This document shows positions 1-8,901 of a stretch of DNA of 64,000 nt, one piece after another. Under the pieces are notes generated by a model. The model was not told where the DNA came from and did no database searches. It worked only from the letters and a program-made list of their open reading frames with translations. The stretch lies in the NCBI RefSeq assembly GCF_018138715.1, contig NZ_JAGSHX010000006.1, positions 7,564,001-7,628,000 on the forward strand, written 5' to 3'. Made by a program: the position numbers and the translations under genes. This stretch comes from Streptomyces asiaticus (GTDB lineage: Bacteria > Actinomycetota > Actinomycetes > Streptomycetales > Streptomycetaceae). Numbering within the stretch: position 1 is the stretch's first letter; each line of letters starts with the position of its first letter.

Positions 1-18
1 GAACGAGGAGGCCCAACC

Positions 19-714
19 GTGGCCATAGCCAGCCGACAGTTCCTCGGAGCGGCAGCGTGGGTGGCCGGCGTCGCCGTCTGGCTCGTCCTGCAGCTCGCAG
101 CCATCGCCCAGTGGGAGAACCCGTCGTACGACTGGGGGAAGAACTACATCAGCGACATCGGCAACACGACCTGCGGGCCCTTCACCGTCCCAGGCGGTGA
201 GAGCTTTTACGTCTGCTCACCGGGCCACGACCTCATGAACATCGGATTCGTCGTCTCCGGCGCCCTCACCGCACTCGGCGCCGTCCTGCTCTGGCGGTAC
301 TGGCCGCAGAGCCGCCTCACACGGATCGCCGGGGTCCTCTTCGTCCTCACCGGCCTGGGCCGCGTCATCGTCGGCTTCGGGCCGGAGGACGTCAACATCA
401 CGATGCACATGATCGGCGCGCTGGCGCAGTCCCCCAGCAGCGTCGCGGTCCTCCTGAGCGCGATCGCGATCCGCGACACCTCCCCCGCCCTCGCCCGAAC
501 CGGCATGGCCCTCGGAGCCCTCGGCCTCGTCGGAGCGGTACTCGCCCTCGGCGGCCAGGCCGGCATCACGGCCTTCCACCTCGGCGTCGGCCCCGGCCTG
601 ACCGAACGGCTCTCGAGCCATCCGATACAGGTCTGGCTCGTGGTCATCGGCACGGCCGTCATGGCCTCGGCCTTCAAGGCCTCAAGGCGCAGCGAAATCC
701 CGGCAACCGCCTGA
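19..714 (+). CDS. DUF998-family integral membrane protein
   Basis: A 231-residue protein that is mostly hydrophobic. The first membrane segment is at about residues 8-30, with further ones near 73-93, 100-118, 130-150, 163-187 and 204-222. Length, segment spacing and the early loop with two cysteines fit the DUF998 family, whose function is unknown; no catalytic motif is visible. The GTG start is chosen because GAGGAGG lies seven bases upstream. It is the first of three same-strand genes, with 27 bases separating it from the NmrA-like gene, so co-transcription is plausible. Localisation in the cytoplasmic membrane is inferred from the sequence; the role is not known. Confidence 0.75.
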   Translation: MAIASRQFLGAAAWVAGVAVWLVLQLAAIAQWENPSYDWGKNYISDIGNTTCGPFTVPGGESFYVCSPGHDLMNIGFVVSGALTALGAVLLWRYWPQSRLTRIAGVLFVLTGLGRVIVGFGPEDVNITMHMIGALAQSPSSVAVLLSAIAIRDTSPALARTGMALGALGLVGAVLALGGQAGITAFHLGVGPGLTERLSSHPIQVWLVVIGTAVMASAFKASRRSEIPATA

Positions 715-741
715 CCCGTCATTCCCGGCAAGGAGATTCTG

Positions 742-1623
742 ATGAGCGATGTCATCGTGGTTACAGGCGCGACGGGGCGGCAGGGCGGCGCCGTGGCACG
801 GGCTCTGGCCAAGGCGGGCGCACAGGTCCGCGCCCTGGTCCGCGACCCGAGCTCCCCGCGGGCTCGGCCCCTGACCCAGTTGGGAATACCGCTCTTCCAG
901 GGCGATCTGGACGAACCGGAGTCACTCAAGGCCGCCCTGGACGGCGCGTACGGCATCTTCTCCGTCCAGACACCCGACCTCACGGGCCGAGAACCGCACG
1001 CCGAGGTCCGGCGCGCGCTAAGTCTCGCCGAGGCGGCGGCCATGGCGGGAGTGCGGCAGGTCGTGCACACGTCGGTTTCCGGGGTGTCCCGGCCAGTGGA
1101 CGAGGACCGGTGGGGTGTGCAGATGGCGCACTACTGGAGGAGCAAGGCGGCGGCCGAGGCCGCCCTCCGTGACGTAGGCGCGCAGTTCACCACCATGGTG
1201 CGTCCGTCGACATTTCTGGAGAGCTTCCAACGGCCCTCCCCCTACTTCGCCGGCCGCACGTCCGACCGGCTGCTGGTGGCCTGCGATCCGGACGCACCCC
1301 GCGCGTTCGTGGCAGTGGACGACATCGGCGCTGCCGCGGCGGCGGCCTTCGCGAACCCGGCCCGCTTCGACGGCGTCGAACTCGAACTGGCCGGCGCCAT
1401 GGCCAGCTTCCGCCAGATCGCCGCAATCCTGTCCACGGCGTGGGACGCCGACATCACCCTCACAGCCGGCCCAGCCGAAGCCCGCGCAGCAGGCCTTCCG
1501 GAACCGTTCGCTCTACTGCAGGAACACCTGGACACCCACCCCGCCCCGGCACGCCCCGAGTACGCACACGCCCTCGGACTGCACACGACAACCATCGAGG
1601 AATGGGCACGCGCCAGGCCCTAG
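742..1623 (+). CDS. NmrA-like NAD(P)-binding oxidoreductase
   Basis: A 293-residue single-domain protein of the atypical short-chain dehydrogenase/NmrA type. The dinucleotide-binding motif GATGRQGG is at residues 9-16, right after the first beta strand, and the substrate half includes the segment around TMVRPSTFLESF. Relatives are either NAD(P)H-dependent quinone/isoflavone-type reductases or redox-sensing proteins; the sequence does not decide between these. The usual SDR catalytic YxxxK is not obvious. The ATG start follows AAGGAGA. Located between a DUF998 membrane protein and a secreted amidohydrolase; no link in function is evident. Confidence 0.8.
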   Translation: MSDVIVVTGATGRQGGAVARALAKAGAQVRALVRDPSSPRARPLTQLGIPLFQGDLDEPESLKAALDGAYGIFSVQTPDLTGREPHAEVRRALSLAEAAAMAGVRQVVHTSVSGVSRPVDEDRWGVQMAHYWRSKAAAEAALRDVGAQFTTMVRPSTFLESFQRPSPYFAGRTSDRLLVACDPDAPRAFVAVDDIGAAAAAAFANPARFDGVELELAGAMASFRQIAAILSTAWDADITLTAGPAEARAAGLPEPFALLQEHLDTHPAPARPEYAHALGLHTTTIEEWARARP

Positions 1624-1666
1624 TACTCCAGCAGCGTTTCGCTCCCGCAGACGAGAGGCAGAACTC

Positions 1667-3331
1667 ATGAGTCACGACCCCCGCCCGACAGATGAGGACA
1701 CGTCCGAGGAGGACGTCAGCGGCACCGGCACGGCGGAGTCGCGGACGGAGAGAGCCGAGGCGACGACGGCCTCGAAGGGCAGTACACGCCGCACTCTTCT
1801 CAAGAAGGTCGGGCTCGGGGCGGTCCTGATCGGCTCGGGCGCGTTCGGCCGGGAGGCGGTCGCGCGCGCGATGGCCCCCGACGTGCCGGCCAGGACGCTT
1901 GGGAGCGATGCCGTCGACATGCGCGTCGACAACGTCACGATCGTGGATCCGCTCGACGGCAGCCGGACCTCCGGCCGGTCGATCGTCCTGCGCAACGGAC
2001 ACATCGCGTCGGTCTTCTCCAGCAGGGATGCACCTGCGGAGACCTCGATGCGCGTCATTGACGGCGCCGGACGGTACGCGGTTCCGGGCTACAACGAGAT
2101 GCACACCCATGCCCTTCAGAAGGCGGACACGCGGTTGGCGTACGCGACGATGCTCGCCCAGGGCGTGACGGGCATGCGGCAGATGCAGGGTTCGGAGGAG
2201 ATGCTGACCTACCGCGCCGAGCAGCGCCTGGGCCTGACCGAGCACGCACCGAGGCCGCTGGGGATACCGGGGGGCCTCCTGCTGCCGTTCAACGCCGGTT
2301 CCGTCGACGACGTCCGGGAGGAGATCGCCCGGCAGTGGGACCAGGGCGCGGACTTCATCAAGATGATTCTGACGGAGCGGGATGTGTTCTTCGCCGCGAT
2401 CGAGGCCGCGCACAAGCGCGGTATGCGCATCGCCGGGCACCTGCCGCCGGCCATCCGGATCGAGGAGGCATCTGAACGGGGCTTCGACTCGATCGAGCAC
2501 CTCGGGACGGGCTCGAACGTCTTTCTGTCCCTCTCGGCCACTCCGGACAGGCTCTGGGAGCAGCAGGACACGGAGCTGCCGATACCGGGCTGGGTGGCCG
2601 GGCTGCCAGGCGCCGGTAAGGTGTTCGACCGCTTCTTCAAGGAAAAGCTGATCTCCTCCGTCGGCAGGGCCGAGCCGGACGATCCCAGCGTGGTGCTCCT
2701 CAAGAAGGCGCTGTCGACGTACTCGGAGGAGCGGGCGACCGAACTGGGCGACATGTTAGCCCGGAACAGGACATGGCAGTGCCCCACCCTGGCCAACCTG
2801 CGCTCGAAGTACCGGCTCGACGACCCGGAGTTCCGGTCCGACCCATGGCTGAAGAAAATGCCCGTCGAGGAGCGCAAGAAGAAGCTGGCCGACATCGACA
2901 CCTACGAGGCCCTGCACCCCGAAGTGCGGGACATCAACCATCAGTACTACGACCGGGTCATCCAGACGATCGGCATCTGGTCCAAGGCCGGTGCCCCCCT
3001 CATGGCGGGCACCGACACATCAGGCCGCGCCGTGGCCAACACCATCCAGCACGAGTTCCGCGAACTCGCCAGAGCGGGGCTCACACCGCTCGAGGTCCTG
3101 CGCACGGCGACGACCGCTCCGGCCACCTACCTCGGACTCGCCCACCGCATGGGCCGGGTCGCGGAGGACATGGAAGCCGACTTCCTGCTCCTCGACGCGG
3201 ATCCCCTCGACTCCGTCGACAACCTCGGCGCCATCTCGATGGTCGTGCGCGCGGGCCACGCCTTCACCTCCGAGGACCTCACGGCGACCGTCGACAAGCT
3301 GCTGGCCGAAGGGGAGAAGAAGAACGACTGA
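1667..3331 (+). CDS. Tat-type secreted amidohydrolase family protein
   Basis: A 554-residue metal-dependent hydrolase of the imidazolonepropionase/prolidase-like amidohydrolase superfamily. An acidic N-terminus is followed by a twin-arginine-like signal (RRTLLKK, about residues 40-46) and a hydrophobic stretch, so export is predicted. Metal-ligand candidates are all present: H146 and H148 (the HTH motif), K232, H258, H278 and D450 (AGTDTSG). The C-terminus has the typical ADFLLLDADPL strand. Substrate cannot be told from sequence; relatives act on cyclic amides, dipeptides or organophosphates. The ATG start at 1667 lies downstream of GAGAGGCAG. The gene ends just before transposase debris, so its original downstream neighbour is lost. 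Confidence 0.82.
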   Translation: MSHDPRPTDEDTSEEDVSGTGTAESRTERAEATTASKGSTRRTLLKKVGLGAVLIGSGAFGREAVARAMAPDVPARTLGSDAVDMRVDNVTIVDPLDGSRTSGRSIVLRNGHIASVFSSRDAPAETSMRVIDGAGRYAVPGYNEMHTHALQKADTRLAYATMLAQGVTGMRQMQGSEEMLTYRAEQRLGLTEHAPRPLGIPGGLLLPFNAGSVDDVREEIARQWDQGADFIKMILTERDVFFAAIEAAHKRGMRIAGHLPPAIRIEEASERGFDSIEHLGTGSNVFLSLSATPDRLWEQQDTELPIPGWVAGLPGAGKVFDRFFKEKLISSVGRAEPDDPSVVLLKKALSTYSEERATELGDMLARNRTWQCPTLANLRSKYRLDDPEFRSDPWLKKMPVEERKKKLADIDTYEALHPEVRDINHQYYDRVIQTIGIWSKAGAPLMAGTDTSGRAVANTIQHEFRELARAGLTPLEVLRTATTAPATYLGLAHRMGRVAEDMEADFLLLDADPLDSVDNLGAISMVVRAGHAFTSEDLTATVDKLLAEGEKKND

Positions 3332-3389
3332 GCTCTTTCGCTGTGGCCACTGATCGGGTGACGGGTTCAGGGGGCGCAACGCATGAGGC

Positions 3390-3815
3390 TCCCGTGCCGT
3401 TGAGGGAGGTGTTCGAAGTCTCAACCCACACGCACAGGAGCCCCGTTGGTGTCCTGGTCGGCCCGGTGTGTAGACACGGCCCACTCGCGCAGATCGCCGT
3501 CGGGTTCGGCATATCCGTCGGCACCGCCCACGCCTACGTCACCGCCGTCGTGCCCCCGGGCACCCGGCCTGCTGCGTGTCCTGCCGGAGACCGCCCCTGA
3601 GTACGTCCTGCTCGACGGCACGCTCGCCGAGTGCGACCGGGTCGGCGACAGCCGGGCCGACTTCTCCCAGAAACACCGCCGCTACTGTGTGAACCTGCAG
3701 GTCGTCGCTGATCCCGCGGGCAAGCTGCTGTGGATCTCGCCCGCACTGCCCGGCCGCACTCACGATCTCACCGCTGCCCGCACCCACCGCTGTGCTTGCC
3801 GAGAATTCATCCTCC
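3390..3815 (+). pseudogene. IS5-superfamily (DDE_Tnp_4 type) transposase remnant
   Basis: Two reading frames together spell part of a HARBI1-like IS5-superfamily transposase. An HTH-like stretch (IAVGFGISVGTAHAYV, near 3490-3540) is in one frame. The first part of the DDE domain (YVLLDGTLAECDRV, then VVADPAGKLLWISPALPG) is in another. The C-terminal half is missing and the frame is broken near 3550, so it cannot be functional. It closes the region between the amidohydrolase and the catabolic operon. Confidence 0.7.
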
Positions 3816-3825
3816 CTGGTCGGAG

Positions 3826-3856
3826 CCTGCACGGATGAAGTATTCGGCAGGGACAG
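3826..3856 (-). repeat. Isolated IS end, inverted copy of 47833-47863
   Basis: These 31 bases are the exact reverse complement of 47833-47863, where they form the end of an integrase-core IS remnant. No transposase of that family is next to this copy, so it is an orphan IS terminus. Confidence 0.75.
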
Positions 3857-3892
3857 GGGCAGATGACGCTCACGCGGGCGGCGTCGTGAGAG

Positions 3893-4819
3893 TTACCTGG
3901 GCGTACTGTGAGCGTCGGTCATCAGCCCGGCGAGGTCGTCGGGGGACAGGAAGGAGGGTGGTGGCGGCGGGCCCCAGCTGAACAGGCCCTTGGCGCCCTC
4001 CAGGACCTCCGGGGTCCACAGCTGGTCGTCAACGATGCAGTCCATGTCGGAGTAGTACTCCGAGAAGTTGCCGGCTGGGTCCTTGAGGTACCAGAAGAAG
4101 TTGGATCCGGCGTGGTGGCGGCCGAGGCCCCAGACGTGACGCTCCGAATGGTCTTCGAGCATGGCGGCGGCGCCCCGGCCGACGTCGTCGATGTCGTCGA
4201 CCTGCCATGAGGTGTGGTGCAGGAAGGCGATCGGGGCGGCCAGTACGAGGACGTTGTGGTGGTCGGTGGAGCAGCGTAGGAAGGCGCCCTGGTCCTTGAT
4301 GTAGTCGGACGCCTTGAAGCCAAGGCCGTCGCGGAAGAAGACGGTGGTGGCATCGAAGTCCAGGGTGCCGAGGACGACGTGGCCGAGCTTGCGGGGCCGT
4401 ACGGGGTCGGTGCGCAGGACCCCCGGCGCGCGGGCGCCGGTGCGGTCGTGGCGGCCGGGCCCGTTATAGGCGCTGCCCCGGACCGGGGCCTGGACGAGCC
4501 CGGGGGTCACCTCCAGCACCGCGCGGACGCCGGTAGCCTTGTCATGGGCTGTCAGCCGGTTCTGCTCGGAGCGGCTGTCGATGCCGAGACGGTGCAGGCG
4601 CGAGGCGGCCGCGGCCAGGTCGTCGGGGGTGTCGGCGCCGATGCGTATCTCGACCAGGCGGCGGGTCGGGGTCTGGACGATGCGCAGCTGGCGGCCGCCG
4701 TCCTGGCTCGCGAACCAGCCGTTGTCGGCCGGTGTGAGGCCGAACTCCGTGTAGTACGCGGCTGTCTCGGCTGCGTTGGGGACTCCCATCGTGAGGGAGG
4801 TCAGACGGTGCAGTGCCAT
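3893..4819 (-). CDS. VOC-family extradiol dioxygenase-like protein 1
   Basis: A 308-residue, two-module vicinal-oxygen-chelate protein, the architecture of type I extradiol (catechol 2,3-) dioxygenases. The metal ligands expected in the C-terminal module are present: H147 (KLGHVV), H201 or H202 (FLHHTS) and E253 (FSEYYS). Active Fe(II)-dependent ring cleavage is therefore plausible. The N-terminal module (1-120) has no full triad, as is normal. It is the last gene of the seven-gene leftward operon, 33 bases after the fumarylacetoacetate-hydrolase-like gene. A second paralogue lies at 6729-7676, which suggests two cleavage steps or two substrates. The natural substrate is unknown. Confidence 0.82.
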   Translation of the reverse strand: MALHRLTSLTMGVPNAAETAAYYTEFGLTPADNGWFASQDGGRQLRIVQTPTRRLVEIRIGADTPDDLAAAASRLHRLGIDSRSEQNRLTAHDKATGVRAVLEVTPGLVQAPVRGSAYNGPGRHDRTGARAPGVLRTDPVRPRKLGHVVLGTLDFDATTVFFRDGLGFKASDYIKDQGAFLRCSTDHHNVLVLAAPIAFLHHTSWQVDDIDDVGRGAAAMLEDHSERHVWGLGRHHAGSNFFWYLKDPAGNFSEYYSDMDCIVDDQLWTPEVLEGAKGLFSWGPPPPPSFLSPDDLAGLMTDAHSTPR

Positions 4820-4852
4820 GTTGGACTCCTTTGTCCGTGGTGCGGCCCGGGG

Positions 4853-5695
4853 TTACTCCACGAAGGTCTGACGCAGCTCGCCGACGCCCTCGACGAAGCT
4901 GACGAGCTCGTCCCCGGGGGCCAGCCAGCGCTGGGGGCTGCGTCCGAAGCCGACGCCGGCGGGGGTGCCGGTGAAGATGACGTCGCCGGGGAGCAGCGGG
5001 AGGACCGCGGAGAGGCGGGCGATCAGGGTGGGAACGGGGAAGATCAGGTCGCGGGTACGGTCCTTCTGGACCTCCTCGCCGTTGACGGTGCAGCTCAGCT
5101 CGAGGTCGTCGGGGTTGTTGAACTCGTCGGGGGTGACCAGGCACGGTCCGAGGGGAGCGAAGCCGGGGTAGGACTTGCCCACGCTGAACTGCGGTGCCGG
5201 GCCGGACTGCTGCAGCAGCCGTTCAGAGATGTCCTGCCCGGCTGTCAGCCCGGCCACGTGATCCCAGGCGTCCGTTTCGGATACCGATTCGGTGCGGCGG
5301 CCGATCACGGCGACCAGCTCGACCTCCCAGTCGGTGTGGCCGCCCTCGGGGAGCCTCACCTGGCTGACGGGCCCGGATATGGCGGTGGCGTACTTGGTGA
5401 AGACCAGTGGCAGCCCCTCGGGCACGTCGAATCCCGACTCGGCGGCGTGGTCGCGGTAGTTCAGCCCGATAGCGAAAGTCTGCCGGGGCAGTGGTGTGGG
5501 CGGGCCGAGGTCGGTCGCGGCGAAGGGCTCCCCCTCAGGGAGATCCGCGGTGTCGGCCCAGGCCCGGAACTCCTCCCAGCGTTCGTAGACGGCCTGAGGG
5601 TCGGCCGCGAACCGGCCCGCGCCTGCCCGCTGCACGTCGACGGCGCGGCCGTCGCGGAGCAGTGCGAGACGGCCAGCGAGGTTGACAATCCGCAC
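4853..5695 (-). CDS. Fumarylacetoacetate hydrolase-family protein
   Basis: A 280-residue FAH-fold protein. Members hydrolyse or decarboxylate acylpyruvates, or hydrate 2-hydroxypentadienoates, after meta-cleavage of aromatic rings. The core motif WEVELVAVIG supplies two acidic metal ligands and GQDIS the third. The C-terminal GDVIFTGTPAGVGFGR motif is intact. The start is taken at GTG 5695 (VRIVNLAG), because the in-frame ATG 57 bases further upstream would add a Ser/Pro-rich tail unlike the family. It follows the cupin gene by 90 bases and precedes VOC protein 1. It probably acts on the ring-fission product of the locus. Confidence 0.85.
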   Translation of the reverse strand: MRIVNLAGRLALLRDGRAVDVQRAGAGRFAADPQAVYERWEEFRAWADTADLPEGEPFAATDLGPPTPLPRQTFAIGLNYRDHAAESGFDVPEGLPLVFTKYATAISGPVSQVRLPEGGHTDWEVELVAVIGRRTESVSETDAWDHVAGLTAGQDISERLLQQSGPAPQFSVGKSYPGFAPLGPCLVTPDEFNNPDDLELSCTVNGEEVQKDRTRDLIFPVPTLIARLSAVLPLLPGDVIFTGTPAGVGFGRSPQRWLAPGDELVSFVEGVGELRQTFVE

Positions 5696-5785
5696 GGTGT
5701 GACTCCTGTAACTGGGTGTACTGAAAGAGGAAGGGGGCCGGCGGCTCGGCACGGTTGCGGTCCGAGGCGACGGCCCCGTTGGTGC

Positions 5786-6250
5786 TCAGCCCTCGGCGGG
5801 ACGGAGCGGCTCGGCATCCAGCAGGGCGAACAGGACGGTGCAGGGCCGGCCGGAGCGGTTGTCCCAGGCGTGGCTGGTGCCGCGCTGGACCAGCGCGTCG
5901 CCGGCGCGCAGGAGGGTCTCGCCGTCGTCGAGGACGCTGTAGACCTCGCCGTCGATGACGTAGGCGTAGTCGAGGGAATCCGTGCGGTGGACGAACGCGG
6001 ACCTGCCCGGCTCGCGCGGCGGGAACTCGACCACCCGCAGCACGCTGCCCCGGGCCGGGGGCGGCAGCGGCACCCCGGGGCCGACCGGGTCGCGGTAGTC
6101 GGCCGCGTTGCCGGGGCGTCCCTCGTGCAGCCAGAGATTCGTCACGGTGGCGTCGGCGGTGGTCTCTACGTGCGGGCACACGCGGTCCTCGACGACGGTG
6201 GACCGTCCTTCGCCGTCGTGGCCGGTGACGATCCTTCGGATCTCGCGCAT
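5786..6250 (-). CDS. Cupin-domain protein
   Basis: A 154-residue small cupin. The central barrel shows the conserved DYAYVIDGEVYSVLDDGE block (about residues 92-109), then GDALVQRGTSHAWDNRSG, which has the second-motif histidine. The N-terminus (IRRIVTGHDGEGRSTVVED) is typical of cupins associated with aromatic catabolic clusters. The ATG start at 6250 overlaps the stop of the preceding lipocalin-like gene (TGATG), so translational coupling is likely. It may bind a metal or a pathway intermediate; the reaction cannot be assigned. Confidence 0.8.
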   Translation of the reverse strand: MREIRRIVTGHDGEGRSTVVEDRVCPHVETTADATVTNLWLHEGRPGNAADYRDPVGPGVPLPPPARGSVLRVVEFPPREPGRSAFVHRTDSLDYAYVIDGEVYSVLDDGETLLRAGDALVQRGTSHAWDNRSGRPCTVLFALLDAEPLRPAEG

Positions 6251-6714
6251 CACTGGCCCTCCGTCCCTGTGCGCTGCCAGCGGATGTAGCTGCCGAGCCA
6301 TTCGCCGCCCATCTCCATCGGAGGTGTGTCGAGCTTCAGGGTGTTCTCGTCCTCGAAGATGCACGTCCTGGTGAGGTCGGTGCCGACGAAGTTCGGGAAC
6401 GTCGCGATCTCCACGTGGTGGACGACCGCCTCGGTCAGCTCGTCGACGTCGTAGGTGCCGGCGTACGCGATGACCGAGCGGTACGCGTCGGCCCGCTCCT
6501 GCTGCGTGCCGCCGTCGAGCGAGCCGTCCGCGAAGGGGGGCCGCTCGAGGAGCGTAAGGTTGGCGCTCATCGTCCCCTCGTTGGTGTAGATGAGCAGTCC
6601 GGCGCAGTCGGCCGCCGGGCCGAGGGGCGGGTCGAGCTCCTCCTCGCCGCGGAAGACCTTCCAGTCGGTCATCCGCCAGCTGCCGGAGAGCCGGGTACGC
6701 ACCGAGGTCGTCAT
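6250..6714 (-). CDS. Lipocalin-like domain protein
   Basis: A 154-residue protein with the lipocalin-like layout: a short N-terminal helix and WRMTDWKVF, then alternating strands including YTNEGTMSANL, AYAGTYDVDE and VVHHVEIATFPNFVGTDLTR. These small barrels occur in many aromatic or polyketide clusters and probably bind a hydrophobic ligand. Enzymatic activity has not been shown for most. Start ATG 6714 is 15 bases from the end of VOC protein 2. It shares one base with the cupin start, showing it belongs to the same operon. Confidence 0.78.
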   Translation of the reverse strand: MTTSVRTRLSGSWRMTDWKVFRGEEELDPPLGPAADCAGLLIYTNEGTMSANLTLLERPPFADGSLDGGTQQERADAYRSVIAYAGTYDVDELTEAVVHHVEIATFPNFVGTDLTRTCIFEDENTLKLDTPPMEMGGEWLGSYIRWQRTGTEGQ

Positions 6715-6728
6715 GTCGTCCCCTCCGC

Positions 6729-7676
6729 TCACATCGGGGGTGCGACGAACAGGCCGCGGTCGACGTCGTTCTGCGAGCGGGCTGCGACGAACTCGTTCAT
6801 GTTGTTCGCGGTGCCCCACACGTCGGAGTTGGCGGGATCGCGCACGTCGTAGAGGTGCGGGTGCCAGGTGTCCTCGTCGATCGTCTCGACCTCGGTGGTG
6901 TACTCGACGGTGTTTCCCGCCTTGTCGAGGAAGTAGCTGAACGAGTTGTCCCCGGCGAGGTGCCGCCCAGGGCCCCAGAGCCGCTCGTAGCCCAGGCGGT
7001 GCAGGCGGCCAGTGCCGCGCATGAACTCGTCGATGCCGCGCATCTCGAACGAGGCGTGGTGGAAGGCGGCGTGCGGGCCGCGCACGAAGCCGAAGCTGTG
7101 GTGGAAGGTGTTGCACCGCAGGAACCACATGATCTCGCGGTCGCCGATGCACATCGTGTCGGTCAGCCGGAATCCGAGGTGGTCGGTGTACCAGCGGACG
7201 GTTGCCTCCGGCGTCGGCGTGTTCATCAGCACGTGCGAGAGTTTCACCGGGACGGGCTCGCGCGCCTCGATCTTCCGGTGCTTGCGCACCGCGACGTCCG
7301 CGGAGACTTCGACGACACGTCCCTCGTTGTCGAAGAACCGGACGCCGTAGCCGCCGCCCGGGGTGTCCATCACGCGGGGCTCGTGCACCAGCCGCACGCC
7401 CTGGGCGATCAGTCGCTCGGCGACGGCGTCCACGTCGGCGGGGCTGGCGGCGCCGAACGCGATGAGGTCGGTGCGCTTCTGGCCGTCCTGGCGGAGGCGG
7501 ACGACGTACTGCTCGGGCGAGCCTTCAGCGGCGAGGAAGGAGACTCCCGAGTCGTGGGCCGTCTCTGTCAGCCCCCAGGTCTCCTGGTAGAACGCGCGCT
7601 GTTCGTCGAAGTTCGGCATCGCGATGTCGACGTGCCGCAGGTGGGTGATCAGGGGTGCGACGGTGTTGGTGGTCAT
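6729..7676 (-). CDS. VOC-family extradiol dioxygenase-like protein 2
   Basis: A 315-residue two-module VOC protein resembling catechol 2,3-dioxygenases. The C-terminal ligands H148 (KLSHVL), H206 or H207 (FHHASF) and E258 (NTVEYT) are all kept, so it may be an active Fe(II) ring-cleavage enzyme. It is clearly diverged from VOC protein 1 in the same operon, so it is not a recent duplicate. The gene starts one base after the end of the upstream hydrolase gene, a spacing that implies co-translation. A complementary role, for example cleaving a different hydroxylated intermediate, is inference. Confidence 0.83.
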   Translation of the reverse strand: MTTNTVAPLITHLRHVDIAMPNFDEQRAFYQETWGLTETAHDSGVSFLAAEGSPEQYVVRLRQDGQKRTDLIAFGAASPADVDAVAERLIAQGVRLVHEPRVMDTPGGGYGVRFFDNEGRVVEVSADVAVRKHRKIEAREPVPVKLSHVLMNTPTPEATVRWYTDHLGFRLTDTMCIGDREIMWFLRCNTFHHSFGFVRGPHAAFHHASFEMRGIDEFMRGTGRLHRLGYERLWGPGRHLAGDNSFSYFLDKAGNTVEYTTEVETIDEDTWHPHLYDVRDPANSDVWGTANNMNEFVAARSQNDVDRGLFVAPPM

Positions 7677-7677
7677 G

Positions 7678-8901
7678 TCAGTTTCCTTCTTTCGCTGTCG
7701 GGCCGAGCCGGTCGGCCAGCCAGTCGGCGATGGTGGGCAGGACCGGGCCGGAGCCCATGTGTCCGCCGGGGAAGAGCCGGGCAGTCTTCGGGTCGCCGTG
7801 CTCGAGGGCGAGGTGGATGTCGGCGGCGGCGTTCTGCTGGTCGTCCTTGCCGTTGACCAGCAGCAGTGGGCACGACTCGCGGTCCAGGACCCCCTGGTCG
7901 AGCAGGGAGAGCTCGGGGCAGCGCGCGACGTAGTCGGCGAAGGTGCTGCCGCCGAAGATGCGGGCGCGGGCCGGCATGAGGTCCATCAGGTAGGACGAGG
8001 CGTGCCGGGACTTCTCCTGCCACTCGGGCTGGAACGTCAGGTGCACTCCGCCGCCCCAGTTGACCGCGGCGGCGAGGCGTTCGCGGTGCGTGTGTGCCAG
8101 CTTCATCGCCCAGTAGCCGCCGAAGGACAGGCCGAGGGCTGCGACCCGGTCACCGTCGAGGTCGTCCCTGCCCTGCAGCCAGTCGAAGACGGGGTCCCAC
8201 TGGCGTTCCGCATCCGGCCCTGCCAGCACCGGGGACTGGCCGATGCCCGGCTTATCGAGGTGCACCGTGGCGAAGCCGCGCTCACGCAGCAGCCGGCCGC
8301 GGGCGTAGCTCTCCTCCTTCCACACGTCGATGCCGCCCCACATCAACACCACTGGCGGCCTGGCCGAGCCGCCGGGCGGCCGGGCGACCAGCAATGTGAC
8401 GGAGTCGCCCTCGCCCTCGCGCCCTTCGAACGGGACGCTCACCCGCTCGACCGGGGTGTCCTCCAGCTCGCAGACCCGGGCGAAGTAGGTTCGGGCCTGC
8501 TCGTACGCGGCCAGCTTGGCGGGGTGGAGGGGGGAGGGGTACCGGCCGAGGAACGCGAACTGGTAGGCCTGCCACCAGTTCTCCAGCGCGGCGCGCCGGC
8601 CGCCGTCGGCCTCGGCACGCTCGGCGGCAGCCGCGAACTTGGTCGCGCCGCCGAGCCAGTGCTTGGCCCACCGAACCGGGTCGAGGCCGGGCAGCGTCTC
8701 AATGTATTGGGCGGCCGCAGCCTCGCCGATGGCGTTGAACGGGTTGCGCCGCTCCGCGAGATGCGTGCGTAGCCACGCCTTCGCTTCGGGCAGGGACGGG
8801 GCGTCCTGTGGGGAGTCTGCTGCGACATCGTGCTGCGTGACGTCGTGTTGTGCGTCTGTTGGGGACAACTCAACCTCCTGTGTCATACCGGCTCGTGTCA
8901 C
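7678..8901 (-). CDS. Alpha/beta hydrolase, C-C hydrolase type (paralogue B)
   Basis: A 407-residue hydrolase with a long helical N-terminal part (about 1-155) and an alpha/beta hydrolase domain. The apparent catalytic triad is S259 in GLSFGGYWA, D353 or D354 in LLLVNGKDDQQ, and H381 in GGHMGSGP. The domain order resembles FrsA/DUF1100 proteins and 2,6-dihydroxypseudooxynicotine hydrolase, which cuts a C-C bond next to a hydroxylated ring. It overlaps the upstream monooxygenase by four bases (ATGA). A distant paralogue is at 11819-12928, also paired with a monooxygenase. The likely step is hydrolytic side-chain removal or ring-fission-product cleavage. Confidence 0.83.
   Translation of the reverse strand: MTRAGMTQEVELSPTDAQHDVTQHDVAADSPQDAPSLPEAKAWLRTHLAERRNPFNAIGEAAAAQYIETLPGLDPVRWAKHWLGGATKFAAAAERAEADGGRRAALENWWQAYQFAFLGRYPSPLHPAKLAAYEQARTYFARVCELEDTPVERVSVPFEGREGEGDSVTLLVARPPGGSARPPVVLMWGGIDVWKEESYARGRLLRERGFATVHLDKPGIGQSPVLAGPDAERQWDPVFDWLQGRDDLDGDRVAALGLSFGGYWAMKLAHTHRERLAAAVNWGGGVHLTFQPEWQEKSRHASSYLMDLMPARARIFGGSTFADYVARCPELSLLDQGVLDRESCPLLLVNGKDDQQNAAADIHLALEHGDPKTARLFPGGHMGSGPVLPTIADWLADRLGPTAKEGN

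Noticed and set aside
4379..6289. Long rightward open frame of 636 codons across the leftward operon
   Set aside because: It is the antisense shadow of the VOC, FAH and cupin genes. Composition is low-complexity (Gly/Val/Ala/Asp) and there are no family motifs, while the leftward genes have clear motifs and coupled starts.
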